Origin: Lachnospiraceae bacterium GAM79
GTDB taxonomy: Bacteria; Bacillota; Clostridia; Lachnospirales; Lachnospiraceae
Reading direction: 5' to 3'
Length of the DNA: 64,000 nt
NCBI GenBank assembly: GCA_020735665.1
Contig: CP085928.1
Coordinates: 1,908,501 to 1,972,500, forward strand
The position numbers and the translations under genes were made by a program. Below the pieces are notes generated by a model, which saw only the letters and a program-made list of their open reading frames with translations, was not told the origin of the DNA and did no database searches. This document shows, in pieces, positions 7,419 to 16,555 of the stretch (position 1 is the stretch's first letter; every line of letters begins with the position of its first letter).

Positions 7419-8819
7419 TTATGCTTCTTCCCTTGCTTCCGGATCAAAATGCTCCCTGACAAGCTTCACAACTACACCGGAAAGCAAGAATACTGCGATC
7501 AGGTTTGGTATCGCCATCAGACCATTGAAGGTCTCTGCAATACTCCAGAGCAATCCAAGATCTAAGGTTGCACCAACGATAGCAACCAGTGAATAAACAA
7601 ACATAAACGGCTTATTTACCTTTGTTCCGAACAGGAACTCGATACACCTCGCACCATATAATCCCCAACCAATAATAGTTGAAAATGCGAAACAGCACAT
7701 CGCCACAGCTGTAAAAAGTGATACCCAATTGCCATATGTAGCAGTAAACCCACTGATCGTAAGCTCAGCGCCCGCTGCCTGTCCATATGTGATCGGCACT
7801 TCGCTGCAAAGTATAACCAATGCAGTCAGGGTACAGATAACTATAGTATCTACGAATACTTCAAAGATTCCAAAGAATCCCTGTTTTACCGGCTTTCTTG
7901 TATCTGCACATGCATGTGCGATTGAACCTGTACCAAGCCCGGCCTCATTTGAAAAGATACCTCTTGATACACCCTTCTTCATGCTCATGAAAAAGCTTCC
8001 AACAACACCACCGGTTACTGACGCCGGTGAAAATGCGCCTTCCACAATCTCTTTAAATACTGCCGGCACATGATTGATATTTAAAATTACGACTCCAAGC
8101 GCAAGCACCACATAGAACAGCGCCATAAATGGTACCAGCTTCTCTGTTACCTGTCCGATTCTCTTAATCCCGCCAAGCAGGATCAATGCAAGCAGGACTG
8201 CGAGCACAATACCGATGACCAGATTTATGGTTGACGCGGAATTCTTTGAAATAATTCCATAATTAAATAATGCAGAATCGATCGCTGTCGTGATCGTGTT
8301 TACCTGTGTGGCATTTCCTGTACCGAATACTGTGATCACACCAAATGCTGCAAACAAATATGCAAGCCAGTGCCAGTGCTTCTTCAGACCATTCTTGATG
8401 TAATACATCGGTCCGCCGACAAATTCGCCCTTATCATTCTTCTCCCGGAAATGAACGGCGAGTGTTACTTCTGAAAACTTTGTACACATACCAAGAAGTG
8501 CGGATATCCACATCCAGAAGACGGCGCCCGGTCCACCGATAGCGATCGCTCCTGCAACACCTGCTATATTTCCTGTACCGACCGTAGCCGCAAGCGCGGT
8601 ACACACCGCCTGAAACGGTGTCATGGCTCCATCGGCAGCCTGTTTCTTTCGAAACATTCGCCCGATCGTAACTTTCATCGCATATGGGAATTTCCTGATC
8701 TGCAGAAACCGGGTTCGGAAGCTTAACACCAGACCGACACCAATAATACAGATCATGGCAGGGACACCCCATATAAAGTTATTGACTACGTTGTTGATTG
8801 ATTCAATTGTTTCTAACAT
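7419..8819 (-). CDS. Sodium:alanine/glycine symporter (AGCS family)
   Basis: This 466-residue polytopic membrane protein has about 11 hydrophobic segments and the AGCS signature GTGNIAGVAGAIAIGGPGA near residue 87, plus GGPMYYIKNGL and SNEAGLGTGSIAHA further on. The family imports alanine or glycine with sodium. The substrate cannot be told from sequence. Its neighbour is an NhaC-type Na+/H+ antiporter, which could restore the sodium gradient. No glycine riboswitch is apparent in the 100-nt leader. Confidence 0.93.
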   Translation of the reverse strand: MLETIESINNVVNNFIWGVPAMICIIGVGLVLSFRTRFLQIRKFPYAMKVTIGRMFRKKQAADGAMTPFQAVCTALAATVGTGNIAGVAGAIAIGGPGAVFWMWISALLGMCTKFSEVTLAVHFREKNDKGEFVGGPMYYIKNGLKKHWHWLAYLFAAFGVITVFGTGNATQVNTITTAIDSALFNYGIISKNSASTINLVIGIVLAVLLALILLGGIKRIGQVTEKLVPFMALFYVVLALGVVILNINHVPAVFKEIVEGAFSPASVTGGVVGSFFMSMKKGVSRGIFSNEAGLGTGSIAHACADTRKPVKQGFFGIFEVFVDTIVICTLTALVILCSEVPITYGQAAGAELTISGFTATYGNWVSLFTAVAMCCFAFSTIIGWGLYGARCIEFLFGTKVNKPFMFVYSLVAIVGATLDLGLLWSIAETFNGLMAIPNLIAVFLLSGVVVKLVREHFDPEAREEA

Positions 8820-8920
8820 ATTTTACTACTAATTTCCTTTACTATAATCTGGCAAGTTTTTCGAATTCAGGTCGTACGCTCTTAAATATGTCCATACGTT
8901 TCGGTGAAAATATTCGAAAC

Positions 8921-10576
8921 CTAAACCTCTTCACGTCCGGTTTTTGCACGAATAAGCATTAGAACTACAAATAACAGCACGATACAAACCGGAAGCGCAA
9001 GCCATGAAAGTGCGGCAAGCTTCGCAGCCTGAAGAATTCCGATCAGCAGATATCCAACCATACATACTGCAGCTACAACAATTGCATATGGAAGCTGTGT
9101 AGATACATGGTTTACATGCTCACAATGTCCTCCGGCAGATGCCATGATCGTTGTATCTGAGATTGGGGAGCAGTGGTCACCACATACCGCACCTGCAAGA
9201 CAGGATGCGATAGAGATTACCATCATCTGTCCGGATGGGAATACGCCGATCACGATCGGGATCAGAATACTGAAGGTTCCCCATGACGTTCCGGTGGCAA
9301 ATGCAAGTAAGGCTGCAACAATGAATATGATCATCGGCAGGAAGCCCTGCATGGAACCGGCAGAACTGGATACCAGATCAGCTACATATACCTTTGCGCC
9401 AAGGAGATTCGTCATACCGGAAAGTGTCCACGCCATTGTAAGGATCAGGATCGGTGCGATCATTGATTTGAAACCTTCCGGTATACATTCCGTAAATTCC
9501 CGGAAGGATAAGGTATCACGCAGCATGAAATAAATAAACGTAAATACCAGTGTAACAGCACCACCAAGCACCAGGCCAACCGATGCGGATGAATTTGCGA
9601 ATGCATCTACAAATGATGTTCCGCTGAAGAAACCACCTGTATATACCATTGCAATGATACAGCTTATGATCAGCACAACAACCGGCAGAATCAGATCCAG
9701 CACATGTGCATTTTCTTTTAAAATTTCTTCTTCATTATCTTCATATGGTCTTCCCGGAGTTGTGAACAGATCCCCTGCGATCGCATTCATTTCATGTCTC
9801 TTCATCGGACCGAAATCAACACGAAGAATGGTTACTCCAAGTACCATGACTAACGTAAGAAGTGCATACAGATTATATGGAATTGTCTGGATAAATACTG
9901 CAAATCCGTTAATTCCCGCATCCTCCGGTACGGATGATGTAACAGCTGCAGCCCATGAACTGATCGGTGCTATGATACACACCGGTGCTGCTGTAGCATC
10001 AATAATATAAGATAATTTGGCTCTTGATACTTTATGACGATCTGTTACAGGACGAAGGACACTTCCTACAGTCAGACAATTAAAATAATCGTCTACAAAG
10101 ATCAGTATTCCAAGAACCATAACGGATAATTGTGCACCAATCCTTGTCTTAATGTGTTTTGATGCCCATTTTCCAAATGCCGCAGAGCCTCCTGCTTTAT
10201 TTAACAGGGATACCAGAATACCAAGCATAACAAGAAATACCAGAATACCCGCATTTCCTGAATCTGAAAGCTTCGCGATCATACCGCCATTTTCATTAAA
10301 CAGCATGGTATTGATACCTAACTCCAGATTGAAATTCGAATATAATAATCCACCTGTAATAATTCCTGCAAGAAGCGAAGTATAAACCTCCTTTGTGATC
10401 AGTGCCAGACCGATCGCAATAACCGGTGGAAGCAGAGATAATATCGTTGCATAGGTCTTACATTGATAATTCTCCGGATCTGCGATCTCCCCCGGTGTTT
10501 TACCGGTTACCACCATGAGTACGATTATGATCGCAATGAATATAAGCATCGCAATCTGTTTTCTTTTGATCTTCAA
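8921..10576 (-). CDS. NhaC-family Na+/H+ antiporter
   Basis: The 551 residues hold 12 or more hydrophobic helices and match the NhaC/YheL type, including the FVDDYFNCLTVG and CLAGAVCGDHCSPISDTTIM segments that carry family-conserved polar residues. It exchanges sodium for protons across the membrane; some NhaC-family members instead exchange organic anions or amino acids. Translation starts at TTG, preceded by GGAGGAGAAA. No riboswitch was recognised in the upstream 200 nt. Confidence 0.88.
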   Translation of the reverse strand: MKIKRKQIAMLIFIAIIIVLMVVTGKTPGEIADPENYQCKTYATILSLLPPVIAIGLALITKEVYTSLLAGIITGGLLYSNFNLELGINTMLFNENGGMIAKLSDSGNAGILVFLVMLGILVSLLNKAGGSAAFGKWASKHIKTRIGAQLSVMVLGILIFVDDYFNCLTVGSVLRPVTDRHKVSRAKLSYIIDATAAPVCIIAPISSWAAAVTSSVPEDAGINGFAVFIQTIPYNLYALLTLVMVLGVTILRVDFGPMKRHEMNAIAGDLFTTPGRPYEDNEEEILKENAHVLDLILPVVVLIISCIIAMVYTGGFFSGTSFVDAFANSSASVGLVLGGAVTLVFTFIYFMLRDTLSFREFTECIPEGFKSMIAPILILTMAWTLSGMTNLLGAKVYVADLVSSSAGSMQGFLPMIIFIVAALLAFATGTSWGTFSILIPIVIGVFPSGQMMVISIASCLAGAVCGDHCSPISDTTIMASAGGHCEHVNHVSTQLPYAIVVAAVCMVGYLLIGILQAAKLAALSWLALPVCIVLLFVVLMLIRAKTGREEV

Positions 10577-10710
10577 TTTCTCTCCTCCAAAATTTTCTTT
10601 TGTTTTTATGCCCTATGATAAGCATTCTGCTACATCCGTTTCCATAAAGGCACACTACTTTTCCAGTATAAAGTGCTATCCCTAAGAAATCAAGTTTTAC
10701 CTGACATTTT

Positions 10711-10746
10711 AAAAGGGTATTTTCGGAATTTGTTCCAAAAATACCC
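10711..10746 (-). terminator. Terminator after the iron alcohol dehydrogenase gene
   Basis: GGGTATTTT and AAAATACCC pair, with GGAA and TTCC continuing the stem. The minus strand ends in TTTT. It lies about 50 nt past the dehydrogenase stop codon. Confidence 0.7.
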
Positions 10747-10795
10747 TGGTTTCTTATTTTATATCAGTATTGTACCTCTTATAAATCAATAACTT

Positions 10796-12013
10796 TTAGA
10801 AATCAACTTCTGAGTCATAATAACAGCACTTTAAGAGTTTCTCCATCTCTTCCTGACTCGGCTGTCTAGGATTCGATCCTGTACATGCATCCAATATTGC
10901 ATTTGCTGCGATCTCCGGCAACCGCTCTAAGAATACATTCTCAGGTACAAAGCCCTGCTCTACCGGATAACTGTCAGCACCATAATGTTTGATACAGTGT
11001 GGGATATTCAGATCATCGTTCATCTTACGCAGATAGTTGATCAGCAGTGTTACCTTCTCATCTAATGTATCACCGCCAAGTCCCATAAAGTCTGCAATCA
11101 CTCCATATCTTTCTTTTGCAGTTTCATCCTTTGCATTAAATGCGATGACCTTCGGCAGATACATTGCATTTGCCGCACCATGAATGATGTGTGCACCATA
11201 ATCCGCAAATGCTGCACCTGTTTTATGTGCCATAGAATGAACAATACCCAGAAGCGCATTTGAGAATGCCATACCTGCAAGGCACTGAGCATTGTGCATT
11301 GCGTCACGTTTTTCCATATCTCCGTTATAAGAACCAACCAGATCATTCTGGATCATCTTAATAGCATGTAATGCAAGCGGATCTGTGAAATCACAGTTTG
11401 CGGTTGATACATATGCCTCGATCGCATGTGTCATTGCATCCATACCGGTATGAGCAACTAACTTCTGCGGCATCGTCTCTGCCAGCTCAGGATCAACGAT
11501 CGCTACATCCGGTGTGATCTCAAAATCAGCGATCGGATATTTGATGCCCTTCTGATAATCCGTGATAATTGAAAAGGCCGTTACTTCAGTTGCAGTTCCT
11601 GAAGTAGATGAAATTGCACAGAAATGAGCTTTTTTACGAAGGGAAGGAATACCAAATACCTTACACATATCTTCAAATGTAATGTCCGGATATTCATATT
11701 TGATCCACATTGCCTTTGCCGCATCGATCGGAGAACCTCCGCCGATTGCTACAATCCAGTCCGGTTCAAACTCCAGCATGGCAGCAGCACCCTTCATAAC
11801 TGTTTCAACAGACGGATCCGGTTCAATGCCTTCAAATAACTGAACTTCCATTCCTGCCTCTTTCAGATTCTTTTCTACTTTATCCAGAAATCCAAAGCGT
11901 TTCATAGAGCCACCGCCAACACAGATCATCGCCCTTTTTCCTTTAAAAGTTTTTAATGCATCTAATGCATCCTTTCCATGATAAATATCTCTAGGTAACG
12001 TAAATCTTGCCAT
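10796..12013 (-). CDS. Iron-containing alcohol dehydrogenase
   Basis: The 405-residue protein has the group III dehydrogenase fold: NAD(P)-binding GGGSPIDAAKAM at about 91-102 and metal ligands Asp192 and His196 (GMDAMTHAIEA), with His259 and His278 by comparison with FucO. It likely reduces aldehydes to alcohols, such as acetaldehyde or butyraldehyde, and reoxidises NADH during fermentation. AGGAGG lies before ATG. The segment before His278 is about five residues longer than in FucO. The promoter region holds a possible Rex site and a hairpin, so redox control is plausible. Confidence 0.92.
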   Translation of the reverse strand: MARFTLPRDIYHGKDALDALKTFKGKRAMICVGGGSMKRFGFLDKVEKNLKEAGMEVQLFEGIEPDPSVETVMKGAAAMLEFEPDWIVAIGGGSPIDAAKAMWIKYEYPDITFEDMCKVFGIPSLRKKAHFCAISSTSGTATEVTAFSIITDYQKGIKYPIADFEITPDVAIVDPELAETMPQKLVAHTGMDAMTHAIEAYVSTANCDFTDPLALHAIKMIQNDLVGSYNGDMEKRDAMHNAQCLAGMAFSNALLGIVHSMAHKTGAAFADYGAHIIHGAANAMYLPKVIAFNAKDETAKERYGVIADFMGLGGDTLDEKVTLLINYLRKMNDDLNIPHCIKHYGADSYPVEQGFVPENVFLERLPEIAANAILDACTGSNPRQPSQEEMEKLLKCCYYDSEVDF

Positions 12014-12055
12014 CTTTCCATCCTCCTATTACTCTATCTTATTGGTACGACTAAG

Positions 12056-12124
12056 GAGCCGCAAACGGCTCTTGCCTATAAAAAAACAAAAAGTAGTGTA
12101 CTACTACACTACTTTCTGATTATA
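12056..12124 (-). promoter_or_regulatory. Leader with promoter and two hairpins before the dehydrogenase gene
   Basis: The minus strand has TATAAT (12119-12124). Next comes a perfect stem AGTAGTGTA/TACACTACT (12092-12113) with a T-rich tail, and then a second stem GAGCCG/CGGCTC (12056-12071). The first hairpin looks like a rho-independent terminator placed at the transcript start. It either ends the SseB-type gene upstream or acts as an attenuator or 5' stabiliser. Confidence 0.5.
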
Positions 12125-12154
12125 TCACAATTCTTTTCATTTCTCATTATATAT

Positions 12155-12171
12155 TTGTGAAATTTAAACAA
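12155..12171. promoter_or_regulatory. Possible Rex (NADH-sensing repressor) site
   Basis: TTGTGAAATTTAAACAA has the TTGT...ACAA ends and AT-rich centre of a Rex operator. Internal symmetry is imperfect, so this is tentative. It lies just upstream of the likely -35 region of the alcohol dehydrogenase gene, a frequent Rex target class. Confidence 0.35.
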
Positions 12172-12238
12172 CTGTTTTTGTGAAAAATTAAATTTTCTAA
12201 ACTTTTTATACAAAAAATGGCATTTTTCTAATGTTGAG

Positions 12239-12679
12239 CTACTTTCCTGCAAGAATCAGCTGAAGCAGGCTCTTATCCAACATTAATGCACGGTTCCAGG
12301 GATTCAGAATAATGCCCTCTATATCGTCCGTCATTAAAGCTGCTTCAAAGAGATGGCTGATATCTGCCATAAAGGTCGACATTACGGTTTCACCGCCCTT
12401 TATCTCCTCATCAAAGCTGGTAAATGCCATCCACCAGTACCGCTCATCCTCGGTCTGGATCGCCTGGATCTGCAAACTGCTCTCTGCACCCACCGGTGGT
12501 ATAACAGCAACAATGAACTGTCCATTTGCTCTCGCACGCCGTCTTATCACTGTAAGCGTATGCGCAAGTATTTCTTCTGTCGGTTCCTGCTGTAAAGCAA
12601 GGATTGCTTCTTCGATTGTCTCATTTCCCTGTAGACCTTCATCTACAGGCATCTGATCTTCATATTTTTTTGTATCCAT
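12239..12679 (-). CDS. SseB-family protein
   Basis: The 146-residue soluble protein has the SseB N-terminal-like pattern: a beta-rich centre containing FIVAVIPP and WWMAFTSFDE, and an acidic C-terminal part ending in the ILNPWN motif typical of the family. The role of SseB-like proteins in Firmicutes is not established. It is probably the last gene after the NSS symporter, 52 nt away on the same strand. GGGAGA precedes ATG at a long distance. Confidence 0.75.
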   Translation of the reverse strand: MDTKKYEDQMPVDEGLQGNETIEEAILALQQEPTEEILAHTLTVIRRRARANGQFIVAVIPPVGAESSLQIQAIQTEDERYWWMAFTSFDEEIKGGETVMSTFMADISHLFEAALMTDDIEGIILNPWNRALMLDKSLLQLILAGK

Positions 12680-12731
12680 ATACCGTCTTATCTCCCAAAT
12701 ATCTTCTCATATTTTATCTTGAAAATCTTCT

Positions 12732-14087
12732 TTATAACAGTCCCTGAATCAGAATGATCAGGATCAGAACAGGAAGTACAAACTGGAAATATGGTTTTAA
12801 TTTTCTGGACATTTTCAGTCCGGAACCGGTATTTACTTCCTCGATATAATTATCAAAGCCCCAGCCCCATTTCGTAACACAGAACAACAGATAGATCAGC
12901 GAACCGAGTGGGAGCAAAAGATTACTTACCAGGAAGTCCTCACTGTCTAATACATCTCTGCCACCGATCAGGTGCAGATCACTCCACACGTTGTATCCCA
13001 GAACACAAGGAAGACTTGCGATCAGAATAATAATGCAATTGATGATGGCTGTTTTATTCCTGCTCCATCCGAACATATCCATTGCAAAAGACATAATATT
13101 TTCAAATACCGCAATTACAGTCGAAAAACTTGCAAATGTCATAAACAGAAAGAACAGAGAACCCCAGATCCTTCCGCCTGCCATATTTACAAATACATTC
13201 GGCAGCGTTACAAATATCAGCTTTGGTCCTGAAGTAACCTCTACGCCATAACTGAAACATGCCGGAAAAATGATCAGTCCTGACATAACAGCAACAAATG
13301 TGTCCAGGGCACAAATCCGCACGCCCTCGCCTGCCAGTGCATGATTCTTGCTCATATAACTTCCGAAGATCTCCATCGCAGCTACACCAAGACTCAGAGT
13401 GAAGAATGCCTGATTCATAGCCGCCGATATTACATTTCCTATCCCGACTTTCTCAACCGTTGACAGATTTGGGATCAGGTAGAACCGTAAACCTTCACCG
13501 GCTCCTGATAAAGTAATACTGTGAACTGCCAGTACCACGATCAGCACCAACAATGCTGTCATCATGATCTTACTGATTCTTTCCAGACCATTCTGAAGCC
13601 CACGGCTGCACACGATAAATCCGACAATAACCGTCAAGATCATCCAGAAGCCCATCTGCTTTGGATCAGCAAGCAGATCAGAGAATACAGATCCGGTCGC
13701 ATCCACATCCATACCTGCCTTGAATTCGCCTGTTACGAATTTATAAAAATACGATACCATCCAGCCGGATACGGTTGTATAGTACATCATCAGCACATAA
13801 CATCCAAGGATGGCAAACCAGCCATGGATATGCCATTTGCTCTTTGGTTTCTCAAGCTCCTTATATGCAAGAACTGCACTCTTCCTGCTTCCTCGTCCGA
13901 CTGCAAGCTCCATGGTCAGAACCGGAAGTCCCATTGCCACAAGGAACAGCAGATAGAACAGTACAAAGATACCACCGCCATTTTCTCCTACTACATATGG
14001 GAATCTCCATACATTTCCAATTCCGATTGCACATCCCGCACTTACTAATAAAAAGCCTAAACGGGATTTAAATGATTCTCGTTTCAT
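12732..14087 (-). CDS. Neurotransmitter:sodium symporter family transporter (NSS)
   Basis: The LeuT-type signature is clear: a first helix with GCAIGIGNVWRFPYVVGENG, where unwound TM1 binds sodium and substrate. There are about 12 TM helices in 451 residues. It imports an amino acid with sodium; the substrate is not predictable. It follows a C69 dipeptidase by 47 nt on the same strand, so a unit that releases and handles amino acids is plausible. Confidence 0.93.
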   Translation of the reverse strand: MKRESFKSRLGFLLVSAGCAIGIGNVWRFPYVVGENGGGIFVLFYLLFLVAMGLPVLTMELAVGRGSRKSAVLAYKELEKPKSKWHIHGWFAILGCYVLMMYYTTVSGWMVSYFYKFVTGEFKAGMDVDATGSVFSDLLADPKQMGFWMILTVIVGFIVCSRGLQNGLERISKIMMTALLVLIVVLAVHSITLSGAGEGLRFYLIPNLSTVEKVGIGNVISAAMNQAFFTLSLGVAAMEIFGSYMSKNHALAGEGVRICALDTFVAVMSGLIIFPACFSYGVEVTSGPKLIFVTLPNVFVNMAGGRIWGSLFFLFMTFASFSTVIAVFENIMSFAMDMFGWSRNKTAIINCIIILIASLPCVLGYNVWSDLHLIGGRDVLDSEDFLVSNLLLPLGSLIYLLFCVTKWGWGFDNYIEEVNTGSGLKMSRKLKPYFQFVLPVLILIILIQGLL

Positions 14088-14134
14088 ATTTTCTACTTTT
14101 TCTCCTGTATTTCTTGCTTCTCTATGCCGATGCC

Positions 14135-15664
14135 TTAAGCATCCGATCTCGCATAAGAATTCTTCATCTGATTACTCAGTTCATATAAGACTTTGGAAAG
14201 CGTATTACCGGTCTCTTTCCGGAGGATATCTGCCATTTCCTGATTGGCCTGCTCTCGAAGCGCACTTCGTTTACCGGCATCCGGTTCTTTTTCTATCTGC
14301 TCATCGTATCGGTTGATCACCTCATGCCCTTTCGCAAGCATGGTTTCCTGATACCGTTCGATATGAAACAACGACTTGCTGTAAGATGCATCTGCCATCG
14401 CTGCGATCATCCGGCTGCTCCAGTAGAAATTATCGGTAGATACATCAGCGGTCGTGTTCGCCAGATATTCCGGTGTTGTGTCCACATTTGCATAAAATGG
14501 CACCATGACATTAAATGCATTTGAGGCAAATGCCACCCACTCGATCACACGGTTGTCCTCTGCTCCATATGGTCGCATCTGGATCGCAGACATGAAATCA
14601 GTCCGGTTAACGCCGATGGAACGATATGCACCTGCCATCTTCTTATCTCCATATGGAAGATATGGGTCGTATGGTGTTCCCTGATAATGCGAGGACAACA
14701 CATATTTGACATCCTCCATCGTCACCTTATGCTCCGGAATCAAACTCCACGGAATGTCGTCCGATACCGGTGTGTAATCTGCATTTTCACCATCCCAGCG
14801 GTAGGTCTTCGGATTCAGGTACCGCTCCATAAACCATGCTCTTGGCGTATTGTAGACATGATCCGAATCATCATGGCTGCCAAATATCTCTCTTGGATTA
14901 ATGAATCTGCCAAACGGCAGATCCGCATCTTCGGCCTTACGTTCTGTGCTTCTTCTAATAGTCAGATCCAGATGATTCTTCTCGATAAATTCCGCCAGAT
15001 CTTTTGAGCACATATGTGCGTTCTGATCCGTTAATGCATCCTTCATATCAAATACATCCGTGCCGAACTGATTCGGCATCACAACATAGACATCATCCGG
15101 CACTTTCTTCGCGATCCAGTGATGTCCTCCGATCGTCTCCATCCACCAGATCTCATCCTGATCCTGGAATGCGATTCCATTCATCTCGTAGGTTCCGTAC
15201 GTTTCAAGCAGATTTCCAAGACGTTCTACACCTGCTCTCGCACTTCTTATATATGGGAGTACCAGACAGACAATATCTTCTTCTCCGATTCCGCCCGGTA
15301 TTTCTTCGTTTCCGTTCTCTGCCGGCTGATACTCGACCAGAGGATCTGCACCGAGCACTCTCGGATTCGATGTAATGGTTTCGGTCGCTGTCATTGCAAC
15401 ATGGGCTGCATTTACACCGCTTGCCGCCCAGATGCCCTCACCATCGACTGCATTTGGCATCGAGGTATAGCGCATCGCTTCTTCCGGAAGCGGGATTTCC
15501 AGATGCGCCAGAACCGAACGGTAGGTTTTCGGCTGTTCTTCCGGTTCTACGACTACAAATTTCTTCGGCATATAATGACCGGATCCTGAATCATCGTTTC
15601 TGGCAATGATCGTTGATCCATCATAGGATGCCTTCTTTCCAACTAATATCGTTGTACATGCCAT
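14135..15664 (-). CDS. C69-family dipeptidase
   Basis: This Ntn hydrolase of 509 residues begins MACTTILVGKKASYDGSTI. Cys3 is the expected nucleophile after removal of the first residues, and IARNDDSG follows as in the U34/C69 family. It splits dipeptides, probably in the cytoplasm because no signal peptide is visible. AAGGAG precedes ATG. It is encoded upstream of and near the NSS symporter, and a HAD phosphatase gene precedes it. Confidence 0.93.
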   Translation of the reverse strand: MACTTILVGKKASYDGSTIIARNDDSGSGHYMPKKFVVVEPEEQPKTYRSVLAHLEIPLPEEAMRYTSMPNAVDGEGIWAASGVNAAHVAMTATETITSNPRVLGADPLVEYQPAENGNEEIPGGIGEEDIVCLVLPYIRSARAGVERLGNLLETYGTYEMNGIAFQDQDEIWWMETIGGHHWIAKKVPDDVYVVMPNQFGTDVFDMKDALTDQNAHMCSKDLAEFIEKNHLDLTIRRSTERKAEDADLPFGRFINPREIFGSHDDSDHVYNTPRAWFMERYLNPKTYRWDGENADYTPVSDDIPWSLIPEHKVTMEDVKYVLSSHYQGTPYDPYLPYGDKKMAGAYRSIGVNRTDFMSAIQMRPYGAEDNRVIEWVAFASNAFNVMVPFYANVDTTPEYLANTTADVSTDNFYWSSRMIAAMADASYSKSLFHIERYQETMLAKGHEVINRYDEQIEKEPDAGKRSALREQANQEMADILRKETGNTLSKVLYELSNQMKNSYARSDA

Positions 15665-15704
15665 CAGGCTTCACTCCTTTTTCAATCACAACTACTGTCT
15701 GAGT

Positions 15705-16502
15705 TTATTTTAACAACTGCTCCTTTAACACCTTGATCACACCCTGATTGCGCATCGTATCTGCTACATGGGCTGCTGCCTGCTTTACCTCATCTCTGGC
15801 ACTTCCGATCGCATAGCTTTCCTTTGCACAGGCAAGCATACCAAGGTCATTGATATTATCACCAAATACCATAACTTCATCCGGTTTGATCTCATATTTA
15901 TCAAGCAGAAACTGTAATGCACTTCCCTTGTTGATCGATGGTTCCGAACAGTCTACCCAGTAAACTCCGGCAGGTGCCAGCAGAATGGTATCCTTCCATT
16001 TGTCATAAAACCAGTCTTTTACGATCCGCTCTGCATCCTCCGGGTGAAATATCGAGATCTTCACGATATCATCATCAATATCGGTAAGATCCGGCACTGC
16101 CTTGATCTCATAGCGGTATGCTTCCCGCATCCAGTTATACAGTCGTCCATCCTCGCTTCCAACATATGCATAATCCCTTCCACAGAGCATCAGCTCTACA
16201 TCCGGTAGCTTCTCTGCATCCTCCACGACCGCACGGATCAGGTCTTTCTCCATCGGACGTTTGAGCCATGTTTCGCCCTTACCTCCTCTGACAAATCCGC
16301 CATTATCCGGGATATACAAGATCCGGTCTGCAACCGGCGCAAATAACTTCTTAAGGCTCGCATACTGTCTGCCGCTTGCTGCCACAAAGGTAATACCCTT
16401 TTCTTTCAGTTTCTTTATCACATCATAGATCTCAGGATTGATCTCAAATGTTCCGTCAGGAACAAGAGTTCCATCCACGTCACTTGCAACTAATTTTATC
16501 AT
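15705..16502 (-). CDS. HAD-superfamily Cof-type phosphatase
   Basis: The 265 residues show motif I DVDGTLV near the N-terminus (nucleophile Asp8, acid Asp10), a motif II-like AASGR, and motif IV GDNINDLGML near the C-terminus. The layout is that of Cof/YbhA type HAD hydrolases with a C2 cap, which act on sugar phosphates or nucleotides in the cytoplasm. The substrate is unknown. GGAG lies before ATG. The dipeptidase gene follows after 40 nt. Confidence 0.9.
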   Translation of the reverse strand: MIKLVASDVDGTLVPDGTFEINPEIYDVIKKLKEKGITFVAASGRQYASLKKLFAPVADRILYIPDNGGFVRGGKGETWLKRPMEKDLIRAVVEDAEKLPDVELMLCGRDYAYVGSEDGRLYNWMREAYRYEIKAVPDLTDIDDDIVKISIFHPEDAERIVKDWFYDKWKDTILLAPAGVYWVDCSEPSINKGSALQFLLDKYEIKPDEVMVFGDNINDLGMLACAKESYAIGSARDEVKQAAAHVADTMRNQGVIKVLKEQLLK

Positions 16503-16555
16503 TTCTACTTATGCTCCATTTTCATTTAACTAAAAACAGCCGTCCGGTAACATTC

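Noticed and set aside
8820-8920. Glycine riboswitch before the AGCS symporter
   Set aside because: The leader is only about 100 nt and shows no tandem aptamer pattern.
10577-10795. Lysine riboswitch before the NhaC-type antiporter
   Set aside because: No L-box-like conserved junctions were found in the leader; the only clear structure belongs to the terminator of the neighbouring gene.
12092-12113. Short palindrome as an IS end or attachment site
   Set aside because: No matching copy or flanking duplication is seen, and the T-rich tail makes a terminator-type hairpin the simpler reading.
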